A DNA stretch of 5,311 nucleotides from Helicobacteraceae bacterium (GCA_031276985.1 JAISMA010000205.1:1-5311), one strand, 5' to 3'; counted from the stretch's first letter, positions 1 to 5,221 are shown. Notes: generated from the sequence alone by a model not told the origin. A program made the numbers and translations.

Positions 1-2
1 AC

Positions 3-392
3 CTTTTTAAGTCTATAAAAGAGATCATTGTCGACTTTGAAACTATTGTTACCATTAGTTTTTGCGCGATCGCTTACGAAATTGGCTTGATTATTAACAG
101 AATTGGCTCATTATTGGAGAGTATATTAAAGAAATTTCCTATCTTATTGCCCTTCGATGATGATTATGAAAAATATGTTGAAAAAGAAAAACAATTACCA
201 AAACTATCTACATTATCAAGAGAATACGCCCTGTCAAGAACTTCTATGACCTTATTCTTAATAATGACTATAATCTCGTGCATTCAACGTCAATATATAT
301 TTTTATTTGTTATGGTTATTCTAACCATACTGTTTTATTTTTCAACGAGAAAGCATGCGAGTAAAATATTTAAGATAGTAAATTGCAAGTAA
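3..392 (+). CDS. C-terminal part of an unrecognised A+T-rich membrane protein (5' truncated by window edge)
   Basis: The frame ending at the TAA at 390-392 is open to the left edge, with its first full codon at 3-5, so this is the last 129 residues of a longer gene. A TTG at 87 could be read as a start, but the uninterrupted frame upstream of it makes an internal codon more likely. Visible segments: a hydrophobic stretch at about residues 14-31 leading into NRIGSLLESILKK; a charged loop with an acidic DDDYEKY cluster near 52-58; hydrophobic stretches at about 81-94 and 98-114; and a basic tail beginning STRKHASK. This looks like a three-helix membrane protein end with a basic cytoplasmic tail, which is inferred from hydrophobicity. 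I do not recognise the family. Two counted lines give 28-30% G+C, against about 60% in the helicase gene, and codon choice (ATA, TTA, AAA) differs sharply from its neighbours, suggesting recent acquisition. Function unknown. Confidence 0.7.
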   Translation, partial: LFKSIKEIIVDFETIVTISFCAIAYEIGLIINRIGSLLESILKKFPILLPFDDDYEKYVEKEKQLPKLSTLSREYALSRTSMTLFLIMTIISCIQRQYIFLFVMVILTILFYFSTRKHASKIFKIVNCK

Positions 393-533
393 CGGTTAGA
401 TATTTATGCGCGTAGCTAGCCCTGCCAATCTTTGTAAGCGCCACTTACGGAAACGCAGAGCCACCTGCTTGGTTTTTTTGAATTGCCGCAATTTGGGCGG
501 GCAATCCCTAGCTCTTCATAACATTAGCAGTTA
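390..533. repeat. Long interrupted inverted repeat, attC-like, directly after the A+T-rich gene
   Basis: The two ends pair in order: TAAC (390-393) with GTTA (530-533), TTATG (404-408) with CATAA (517-521), AGCTAG (414-419) with CTAGCT (508-513), and TGCC (423-426) with GGCA (500-503), with small bulges between blocks. Inside lies a second hairpin, GTAAG-CGCCA-CTTAC (434-448), and a T7 run at 473-479. Integron attC sites are imperfect hairpins bounded by an AAC...GTT pair, usually about 57-141 bp, and often overlap the stop codon of the cassette gene, as TAAC does here. The inner boxes are not canonical: the 3' end reads GTTATGT rather than GTTRRRY. The pairing is seen; the attC identity is inference. 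It could instead be a complex terminator or the end of another mobile element. Confidence 0.35.
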
Positions 534-632
534 TGTATGATCCGTTATTTTGCTACTTTCTGCCACAATATCGTTTCTATTTGAAAAGCGTTATTGAAAA
601 GACGTTTTGGCGACAATACGCAAACAAGGCGC

Positions 633-639
633 GGAAAGG
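633..639 (+). promoter_or_regulatory. Ribosome binding site fixing the DedA start
   Basis: GGAAAGG lies five bases before the ATG at 645. No comparable site precedes the upstream in-frame TTG at 594, so this decides the start. Confidence 0.6.
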
Positions 640-644
640 CGTTC

Positions 645-1220
645 ATGGAAACGGTTATGCAAAATATCGAAGCCTACGGCTACGCGATGTTATTCATCTA
701 CTCGCTTGGCGGCGGCTTCGTCGGAATCGTGGCGGCGGGCGCGCTCTCCGCGTTTGGGTATATGAACATTTTTATATCGGTCGCGGTCGTATTCGTCGCA
801 AACGTTATTGGCGATCAAGCATTGTTCTTCATCAGCCGCTTCAACAAGCGCGAAATCCGCCCATATCTCAAAAAACATCGCCGCAAACTCGCGCTTTCGC
901 ACCTATTGCTCAAAAAGCAAGGCAACAGAATCCTGATCGTTCAAAAATTCATCTACGGCTTGAAAACGCTTGTGCCAATCGTGGTTGGCTTCACGAAATA
1001 CGACGCGAAAAAATTTTTTCTGTTCAATATGATTGGCGCGTTTTTGTTCGTCCTCGTGTTTGGCAGCGGCAGCTATTTCGCGGGCGAATTTTTCGGAAAA
1101 ATGGCGCATTACGCAAGCGACTATCCCTATATTTTGCCGATCGCGCTGGTTACGATTATAGGCGGTTCGTATCTGCTTATTGGCTATTTTGCGCGCAAAA
1201 AGATCAAACGCCGTGATTGA
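645..1220 (+). CDS. DedA family (SNARE-associated Golgi protein type) inner-membrane protein
   Basis: The 191-residue protein has the usual DedA length and layout: a hydrophobic N-terminal half with LGGGFVGIVAAGALSAFG (about 21-38) and FVANVIGDQALFF (about 50-62), a basic cytoplasmic stretch with HRRKLALSHLLLKKQG (about 78-93), the re-entrant-like motif KFIYGLKTLVPIVVGFTKYD (101-120), then NMIGAFLF, further membrane segments and a basic tail KKIKRRD. DedA proteins are inner-membrane proteins linked to undecaprenyl-phosphate or phospholipid recycling and proton-motive-force-dependent membrane homeostasis. Substrate cannot be read here, because residues important in E. coli DedA proteins differ: no acidic residue in the first motif, and Lys107 where an Arg is usual. 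I chose ATG 645 because of its ribosome site; ATG 657 is an alternative, and a TTG at 594 lacks support. A weak -10-like GACAAT lies at 612-617. The stop overlaps the next gene by 8 nt, so the two are probably co-transcribed and translationally coupled. Confidence 0.85.
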   Translation: METVMQNIEAYGYAMLFIYSLGGGFVGIVAAGALSAFGYMNIFISVAVVFVANVIGDQALFFISRFNKREIRPYLKKHRRKLALSHLLLKKQGNRILIVQKFIYGLKTLVPIVVGFTKYDAKKFFLFNMIGAFLFVLVFGSGSYFAGEFFGKMAHYASDYPYILPIALVTIIGGSYLLIGYFARKKIKRRD

Positions 1221-2490
1221 CGAAATAATCGCGCAAAAAGACAACCTATTCATCACGGGCGGCGCGGGCACGGGCAAAAGCGAAACGCTTCGCAATCTAA
1301 GCGCGACGCTTCGCAAACGCGGAGCAAGAACGGCGGCGCTTGGCAGCACGGGAATCGCGGCGGTGAATATCGGCGGGCAGACGGCGCACAGCTTTTTTGG
1401 CTTTGGCTTGTGCCGCTCGATCGAGGAGCTAGTCGCGTTCGACAAACGCAATAAATCGCGCAACGCCAAAATCTTAGCCGCGATCGGCAAACTAGATTTG
1501 ATTATGATCGATGAAATCAGCATGATAAGCGCCGATCTTATGAATATGATCGCCTATCGTCTGCGTCAAGGCGGCTTTGGCGGCAAGCTGGTTTTGGCGG
1601 GCGATTTTTATCAGTTGCCGCCCGTTCGCAAAGCGTTTGAAAAACCGCGCGATCTTTTTGACGCCCGATACGCTTTTGAAAGCGACGCTTGGCGCGAGTT
1701 TGACCCAAAATTCGTCGAGCTAACCACGCCCAGACGCTCAAGCGACGCGGAGTTTTACGAAACGCTTAACGCGCTTCGCGTGGGCAAATTGGATCAAAAC
1801 GCGGAAGCCGCGTTGCGCCGCTACGCCGACCAAACGGAAGTTTTGAACAACGATCCGACGCATCTGTTCGGGCGCAATCTCGAAGCCGACAGACTCAACG
1901 AGGCGCGGCTCAAACGGCTTGAGGCGCGCGAATATCAGTTTGAAGCGCGTATCAGCGCGGCGAAAGAGGCGAGCCAAAAGCAGGTTGAGGGATTTTTACG
2001 ATCTATCAACACGCCGCTAACTTTGAAGCTCAAAGTCGGCGCGCCCGTTTTATTCACCGCAAACGAAACGGGGCTTTATTACAACGGCGAGCGCGGCGAG
2101 ATCGTCGATATACGAGAGGACGCGCTGGACATTGAAAAAGAAAACGGCGAAATCGTGGAAGCGGAGCGTCATAGCTTCAACTACGAGGAGCAGGGCGCGG
2201 ACAAGCCCAAAGTATTGGTAAGCGTCGCGCAATTTCCGATTCGTCCCGCGTGGGCGATCACCATTCACAAATCGCAGGGCATGAGCATTTTGGATTTGGC
2301 GATCAACCTCGACAATCTGTTTGAATCGGGGCAGTTTTACGTGGCTATCAGCAGAGCGATCGACCCCAAACGGCTCTACCTGCAAAGCTCTCGCGATCCG
2401 ATCTCTCGCGTGCGATCGGCGCTAAATGTGAATCCCGTCGTGGATCGTTTTTATGAATTAGAGAAAAGTAGGCTACAATCGCGGCGATGA
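1213..2490 (+). CDS. PIF1-like superfamily 1B DNA helicase
   Basis: From GTG 1213 the protein is 425 residues, about the size of a compact bacterial PIF1 core. Motifs appear in order: Walker A GGAGTGKS (16-23); motif Ia GSTGIAAVNIGGQTAHSFF (44-62), very typical of PIF1; Walker B LIMIDEIS (96-103); motif III GDFYQLPPV (130-138); a region with LKLKVGAPVLFTAN in the second half; motif V IHKSQGMS (from about 351); and motif VI YVAISRA (376-382). All the ATPase motifs look intact. PIF1 enzymes are ATP-driven 5'-to-3' helicases that unwind forks, R-loops or G-quadruplexes in the cytoplasm. The GTG gives an 8-nt overlap (GTGATTGA) with the DedA stop. A TTG at 1180 would add 11 residues inside the DedA frame and is less likely. 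No extra nuclease or DNA-binding domain is visible. A promoter for the next gene lies inside its 3' end. Exact substrate unknown. Confidence 0.9.
   Translation: MIDEIIAQKDNLFITGGAGTGKSETLRNLSATLRKRGARTAALGSTGIAAVNIGGQTAHSFFGFGLCRSIEELVAFDKRNKSRNAKILAAIGKLDLIMIDEISMISADLMNMIAYRLRQGGFGGKLVLAGDFYQLPPVRKAFEKPRDLFDARYAFESDAWREFDPKFVELTTPRRSSDAEFYETLNALRVGKLDQNAEAALRRYADQTEVLNNDPTHLFGRNLEADRLNEARLKRLEAREYQFEARISAAKEASQKQVEGFLRSINTPLTLKLKVGAPVLFTANETGLYYNGERGEIVDIREDALDIEKENGEIVEAERHSFNYEEQGADKPKVLVSVAQFPIRPAWAITIHKSQGMSILDLAINLDNLFESGQFYVAISRAIDPKRLYLQSSRDPISRVRSALNVNPVVDRFYELEKSRLQSRR
2451..2479 (+). promoter_or_regulatory. Likely sigma-70 type promoter of the lipoprotein gene
   Basis: TTATGA (2451-2456), a 17-bp spacer and TACAAT (2474-2479) lie in the last codons of the helicase gene, about 30 bp before the lipoprotein ATG. 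The -10 box matches 5 of 6 consensus bases; the -35 box is weak, which is usual in Campylobacterota. Transcription would begin near 2486, leaving a short leader with the ribosome site. It would let the lipoprotein be made independently of the two upstream genes. Confidence 0.45.
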
Positions 2491-2498
2491 TTTCATAC

Positions 2499-2504
2499 AA
2501 GGAG
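2499..2504 (+). promoter_or_regulatory. Ribosome binding site fixing the lipoprotein start
   Basis: A perfect AAGGAG lies six bases before ATG 2511. It falls inside the reading frame that begins at ATG 2487, so that upstream ATG, eight codons earlier, is not the start. Confidence 0.75.
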
Positions 2505-2510
2505 AAACGG

Positions 2511-3086
2511 ATGAAACGGTTAATGGGGATTGCGTTAGCGATCGCGGCGGCGATTGCGTTAGTTGGTTGCGGAGGCAAACAGCCCGAAACGTCGGCGGAA
2601 GGCAAATGCGAAATCGACGGCGAGGAAGCGCCAAAATGGGTCTGCATCCCGTATTACGACGACAAAACAATCGCTGGATTGGGCACGGCGCAAAGGAACA
2701 AAGCAAACGATTACGGCTTTCAACGCAATCAGGCGGAGAGCGCGGGACGTAACGCGATCGCGTTAAGCGTGGCAACCAACGTTCGCGCCGCGTTTGATAG
2801 CTGGCAAAGAAATACGGGGATTGGCGAGGACGCCGTGTTTGAGCAAAATGTCGAAAGCGTCTCGCGGCAAACGTCGTTTTTAAGCGTAAAAGGAACAAAA
2901 GTCTCCGACACGTGGCAACACCCTTCCAACGGAACGCTTTTTGTGCTAATTACCGCGCCTTTGGATCAAGCCGAAAACGCGATGCTAACAAGCCTTCGCA
3001 ATGAAAACGCGCTTTGGCAGCAATTCCAAAGCCAAAAGGCGCAAGAGCAACTTAAAGAGGAGTTTGAAAAAGCCGTACAGCGCTAA
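2511..3086 (+). CDS. LPP20-family lipoprotein
   Basis: The 191-residue protein starts with a lipoprotein signal: MKR, a hydrophobic run of Ala/Ile/Leu, and the lipobox LVGC, with Cys20 as the predicted lipidated residue. The mature part carries the pattern PKWVCIPYYDD...IAGLGTAQ, followed by an Ala-rich segment beginning RNQAESAGRNAIALSVATNV, and a late strand TLFVLITAPL. This order (P-x-WV, a glycine-containing G-x-G/A strand, then an Ala-rich helix and a V/L-rich strand) matches H. pylori LPP20 and its relatives as I know them. The C-terminal 25 residues or so, rich in Gln, Lys and Glu (QSQKAQEQLKEEFEK), look helical. The protein should be anchored in the outer or inner membrane facing the periplasm. 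The biochemical role of LPP20 proteins is not established; LPP20 itself is a Helicobacter membrane-associated antigen. A perfect ribosome site precedes ATG 2511. The gene probably has its own promoter and ends in a hairpin terminator. Confidence 0.8.
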   Translation: MKRLMGIALAIAAAIALVGCGGKQPETSAEGKCEIDGEEAPKWVCIPYYDDKTIAGLGTAQRNKANDYGFQRNQAESAGRNAIALSVATNVRAAFDSWQRNTGIGEDAVFEQNVESVSRQTSFLSVKGTKVSDTWQHPSNGTLFVLITAPLDQAENAMLTSLRNENALWQQFQSQKAQEQLKEEFEKAVQR

Positions 3087-3107
3087 TCGCGCCTTTGTTA
3101 GCTTTTT
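3082..3107 (+). terminator. Rho-independent terminator overlapping the lipoprotein stop codon
   Basis: GCTAA (3082-3086) pairs with TTAGC (3098-3102) and is followed at once by TTTTT (3103-3107). The loop is 11 nt and the stem only 5 bp. The TAA stop is the last three bases of the left arm. Confidence 0.55.
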
Positions 3108-3117
3108 GTTGCGTAGC

Positions 3118-3145
3118 GGCGCGATCGCATTATTAAGATCGCGTC
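3118..3145. repeat. GATC-containing hairpin
   Basis: CGCGATC (3120-3126) pairs with GATCGCG (3137-3143) around a 10-nt A+T-rich loop; one wobble and one further pair extend it outward. No T-run follows on either strand, so it is not an obvious terminator. It lies 13 bp past the lipoprotein terminator. The left arm includes one of the nine GCGATCGC copies. Confidence 0.5.
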
Positions 3146-3419
3146 CGCATTTCCGCCGCGTCAATCGAAACCCAATAAACATCGTAGCCCAGCAATGTGT
3201 CAGCGCGCGCAACCGCCAATTTCTCGCCGCGTCATATAGAAACTAATTACTATCCGCCGCCGCGCTTGACCTCTTTGCATCCGCCGCCGCGCAAAATTTA
3301 AGCCAAATTTCAAACGCCTCTTTTGTCTCGTCGCTTGCGCGTTTATATTTGATCAACAATCTACGCAACGCAATAATTGCAAATTAGCGCGGAATAAAGT
3401 CAAAGCGTTAAACGCCTCA
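3133..3419 (-). pseudogene. Possible decayed minus-strand gene (protein-like fragments in shifting frames)
   Basis: Read on the minus strand, three successive open segments look protein-like. The first, ending at a TGA at 3351-3353, contains IEAFNALTLFRANLQ. The second, open 3246-3383 and stopped by TAG at 3243-3245, contains RRLLIKYKRASDETKEAF and EIWLKFCAAADAK. The third, open 3136-3231 and stopped by TAA at 3133-3135, contains KLAVARADTLL and GYDVYWVSIDAAEM. None has a convincing start or ribosome site, and stops and frame changes separate them. A 14-bp direct repeat, ATCCGCCGCCGCGC (3252-3265 and 3279-3292), has a 27-nt period and encodes AAAD twice in the second segment, suggesting an in-frame duplication while it was coding. 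A decayed gene is inference; the GCG-rich composition could give such peptides by chance. No family recognised. Confidence 0.3.
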
Positions 3420-3427
3420 ATCGCTTA

Positions 3428-3569
3428 TCGTCATACCTCGCCGCGCATATCCATTCTCTAAGCCCACGCGATACGATTGCGCTTGTTATCGCTTCGCAAT
3501 ATTTGGATACCCGCATTTCTTCGCGCCTTGCGTTTGCAAGCAAGCGGATGCTTGCGAAGAAGGGACGGG
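3428..3569. repeat. Folded, dispersed-repeat-like intergenic element (degenerate)
   Basis: Nested inverted repeats are visible: TATCCA (3448-3453) with TGGATA (3504-3509), enclosing ATTGCG (3476-3481) with CGCAAT (3495-3500). Next comes a compound structure bounded by TTCTTCGC (3517-3524) and GCGAAGAA (3554-3561), containing CTTGC-GTTT-GCAAG and GCAAGC-GGAT-GCTTGC, with outer CCCG/CGGG (3510-3513 and 3566-3569). Its minus-strand reading (CEAI...REWI...ARYDD) resembles the nonsense peptides commonly translated from dispersed intergenic repeats that begin CGTCAT and contain ATTGCGAAGCG. The pairings are seen; membership of a repeat family is inference, since only one copy is in the window. Confidence 0.4.
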
Positions 3570-3690
3570 AGGCTACGGCGTATGGATCGTCGAGATCGGA
3601 CGATTGCGACGAGAGCGGGGCGATAGAAGCGCAGATTGCGGCATAGTTCAATATCATCGTTTTGACGCGGGCTTCAAGCCGCAGGAAGCC

Positions 3691-3727
3691 AAAAAAAAGA
3701 GGAACGGATCGCGCCGCGATCGGCGCG
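3691..3727 (-). terminator. Possible terminator downstream of tRNA-Pro
   Basis: In the tRNA's direction, a strong hairpin CGCGCCG-CGAT-CGGCGCG (3727 down to 3710) begins 22 bp past the tRNA 3' end, and a T8 run (complement of 3691-3698) follows. The 11-nt gap between stem and T-run is longer than usual, so efficiency is uncertain. Confidence 0.35.
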
Positions 3728-3749
3728 GGTTGATTGAAGGCGATTACAA

Positions 3750-3826
3750 TGGTCGGGATAACAGGATTCGAACCTGCGACCTCACCCACCCCAAGGGTGC
3801 GCGCTACCAGACTGCGCCACATCCCG
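3750..3826 (-). tRNA. trnP: tRNA-Pro with anticodon GGG, CCA encoded
   Basis: The 77-nt minus-strand gene folds as a full cloverleaf. The acceptor stem is CGGGATG with TATCCCG, followed by discriminator A and encoded CCA. The D stem is GCGC/GCGC with loop AGTCTGGTA. The anticodon stem is CACCC/GGGTG with loop TTGGGGT, giving anticodon GGG, which reads CCC and CCU proline codons. The variable loop is 5 nt and the T arm GCAGG-TTCGAAT-CCTGT has the conserved TTCGA. C1-G72 and A73 agree with bacterial proline tRNA identity. It lies 35 bp downstream of the dihydroorotase homologue on the same strand, so read-through processing or its own promoter in the gap are both possible. Confidence 0.95.
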
Positions 3827-3861
3827 ACGCTAAAGAAGCGCGTATTGTAGCCCGTTAGCGT
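3827..3861 (-). promoter_or_regulatory. Inverted repeat and -10-like box filling the pyrX-tRNA gap
   Basis: The 35-bp spacer is bounded exactly by ACGCTAA (3827-3833) and TTAGCGT (3855-3861), a perfect 7-bp inverted repeat with a 21-nt loop. Inside, read on the minus strand, TACAAT (3849 down to 3844) is a good -10 box placed 17 nt before the tRNA 5' end; no good -35 is seen. It may be a tRNA promoter, a processing stem or a weak terminator without a T-run. Confidence 0.35.
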
Positions 3862-5103
3862 TTAAGCGTCGCCAAAATTGATTGGTTTCCCCGCGACAAA
3901 TGCCGCGCCCACCGCGCCCTTTAGCCTTTTGCCGCTCCAAAAACTTCGCGCCACGCCTTCGCGGGCGGCAATCTCCCGTTCGGCGTTTGGGTCAAATACG
4001 ATCAGATCGGCTCTCAAACCCGTTTCGATTGCGCCGCAAGGCTCGCCTAAAATCCGCGCGGGATTAAGCGAAGCGGCGCGGATAAATTCGCCGATTGTCA
4101 GTTTGCCTTCATCGATTAGATATGTATAGGCGAGGCTAAGAAACGCGCTTGATATATCCATGCCCGCGCTTGCAAGCTCAAACGGGCGATCGCGCGAGCT
4201 TTCGTCTTGCGGCAGATGTCCGCTTGCGATAAGGCTAATCGCGCCGCTTTTTACGCCCGCGATTAGCGCGGCGCGATCGGCGGTCGTCCGCAAAGGCGGA
4301 AAAATCTTGCACGCGGCGTTGAAGTCGTCGCAATTTTCCTCGCTCAAAAGCAGGTGCGGCAACAGCGTTTGCGCGAAAAGGCGATCGCCAATATACGGAC
4401 TTAGCGCGCTTAGCGTTCGCTCCGAGCTAATCGCCTCCACGACGAGTTTAACGCTGATCGCGCCCGCGATTTGGGCGATTCGCGCCGCCTCGCCGCTCTC
4501 GGCGTAATCAGGCAATCCCGGCAATCCAAGCAAAGAGGCGATCTCGCCGTCGTGCATAACGCCGCTGCCTTCCAAAGCTAAGTTGCGGCAGGTGAAAAAC
4601 GCGCATTTATCCGCCATGAGCGCATACTCAAAAGCGCGACGAATCAAGTTGGCGTCGAGGTTTGTATCGCCCGCGATCGCACTTGCGCCCGCTTTGAAAA
4701 GTTTGGCTATGTCGTTTAATCCGCCGTCCGCTTTGGCTATTTCGCCCGCGATCAAAATCCTAGCGCCTTTGGCGGCGTCCGCTTTGGCGAGGATATATTC
4801 CGCGATCGCCTCGTTTTCAATCGGCGGCTTGGTGTCGGGCGCGGCGAGAATCGTCGTAGCGCCGCCCAAAAGCGCGTTTTTCGCCGATTGCTCGATTGTC
4901 TCGATTCGCTTATGCCCCGGATCGCGCAAATGATAATTCAAATCGACAAGTCCGGGCAAAAGCCATTTGCCTTTCGCGTCAAAAACCGCCTCGCCGTCGA
5001 TAGGCGTTAGATCGCCTATCTGCGCGATCGCGCCGTTTTCAACTCTGAGCGCGCCCGATTTTTGCGCGTTCGCGTCCGTCAAAATCGCGTTTGTTATCAG
5101 CAT
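3862..5103 (-). CDS. pyrX: Degenerate dihydroorotase homologue, probably non-catalytic (PyrC'/PyrX type)
   Basis: The 413-residue protein has full type I dihydroorotase length and fold markers: GKWLLPGLVDLNYHLRDPG (45-63), GGATTILAAPDTKP (80-93), LLGLPGLPDYAE (191-202), PHLLLSEEN (249-257), FPPLR (268-272), and a C-terminal amidohydrolase strand set with LRADLIVFDP. Residues that bind the two metals and do catalysis in active enzymes are missing: the HxH motif is NYH (Asn56 for the first His), the FSDDG-like site reads IAGDT (143-147), the HxED site reads TCRN (171-174), the following His site falls in KLVVEAISS, and the TDHAPH motif is SGHLPQ (294-299) with Gly295 for the catalytic Asp. Such inactive paralogues pair with aspartate transcarbamoylase (PyrB) in Pseudomonas and others, stabilising that enzyme; a like role here is inference. 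The start ATG follows a weak GGGGG site. pyrB and an active pyrC are not in this window. Confidence 0.85.
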   Translation of the reverse strand: MLITNAILTDANAQKSGALRVENGAIAQIGDLTPIDGEAVFDAKGKWLLPGLVDLNYHLRDPGHKRIETIEQSAKNALLGGATTILAAPDTKPPIENEAIAEYILAKADAAKGARILIAGEIAKADGGLNDIAKLFKAGASAIAGDTNLDANLIRRAFEYALMADKCAFFTCRNLALEGSGVMHDGEIASLLGLPGLPDYAESGEAARIAQIAGAISVKLVVEAISSERTLSALSPYIGDRLFAQTLLPHLLLSEENCDDFNAACKIFPPLRTTADRAALIAGVKSGAISLIASGHLPQDESSRDRPFELASAGMDISSAFLSLAYTYLIDEGKLTIGEFIRAASLNPARILGEPCGAIETGLRADLIVFDPNAEREIAAREGVARSFWSGKRLKGAVGAAFVAGKPINFGDA

Positions 5104-5180
5104 TTTAGCCCCCGTGCGTACGCCGCATTTTAGCTTCGCTCCGCTTTTGCCGCCCCGCGTCCGAAATCCCGCCTTAGCGC

Positions 5181-5220
5181 GGAAATGCGTGGAAGCGGCG
5201 GGAAGCGCGCGGAAGTTCAG
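5181..5220. repeat. Four imperfect 10-bp tandem units beginning GGAA
   Basis: Units GGAAATGCGT, GGAAGCGGCG, GGAAGCGCGC and GGAAGTTCAG follow one another exactly every 10 bp, about one helical turn, in the divergent intergenic region. The first five bases (GGAAR) are constant and the rest varies. Regular phasing could suit a protein bound on one DNA face; this is inference. Confidence 0.45.
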
Positions 5221-5221
5221 A

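Larger units (their letters stand above)
3108..3749. other. Gene-free interval of about 640 bp between lipoprotein gene and tRNA
   Basis: No intact gene is supported here. It contains a GATC-rich hairpin (3118-3145), three protein-like minus-strand segments that could be one decayed gene (3133-3419), a folded dispersed-repeat-like element (3428-3569), a smaller hairpin ATCGTC...GACGAT near 3586-3606, and a possible tRNA terminator (3691-3727). Long frames crossing the tRNA are artefacts of the tRNA sequence. G+C stays moderate to high with many GCG/CGC triplets, so it looks native rather than imported. Confidence 0.6.

Noticed and set aside
394..401. GTTAGAT (395-401), which fits the GTTRRRY integron core
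   Set aside because: It lies at the left side of the fold with no paired AAC arm close upstream, so alone it is a chance match; the TAAC/GTTA fold is a better attC candidate.
533..1216. Plus-strand 227-codon frame over the DedA gene
   Set aside because: Its product is rich in Arg and Trp with no domain pattern, while the overlapping frame encodes a clear DedA protein with a ribosome site.
903..1523. Minus-strand 206-codon frame across the DedA-helicase junction
   Set aside because: It lies antisense to conserved motifs including Walker A and B, and its composition follows from G+C-rich codons of the real genes.
2473..2898. Minus-strand frames opposite the lipoprotein gene
   Set aside because: They have Arg/Pro/Ser-rich products and no ribosome sites; the plus strand has a signal peptide, a lipobox and a good ribosome site.
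3400..3822. Minus-strand 140-codon open frame
   Set aside because: It begins inside the tRNA (VAGSNPVIPT is translated tRNA) and continues through the repeat-like element; no ribosome site.
3604..3858. Plus-strand open frame containing DNRIRTCDLTHPKG
   Set aside because: This is the well-known false peptide obtained by translating the antisense of a tRNA; the tRNA-Pro gene explains it.
3966..4933. Plus-strand Ala/Ser-rich frames opposite the dihydroorotase homologue
   Set aside because: They are low-complexity antisense readings of GCG-rich codons without starts supported by ribosome sites.
5105..5173. Minus-strand frame ending in TAA just before the dihydroorotase homologue start
   Set aside because: It is only 23 codons between stops, has no start with a ribosome site, and its peptide (QKRSEAKM) resembles translated intergenic repeat sequence.
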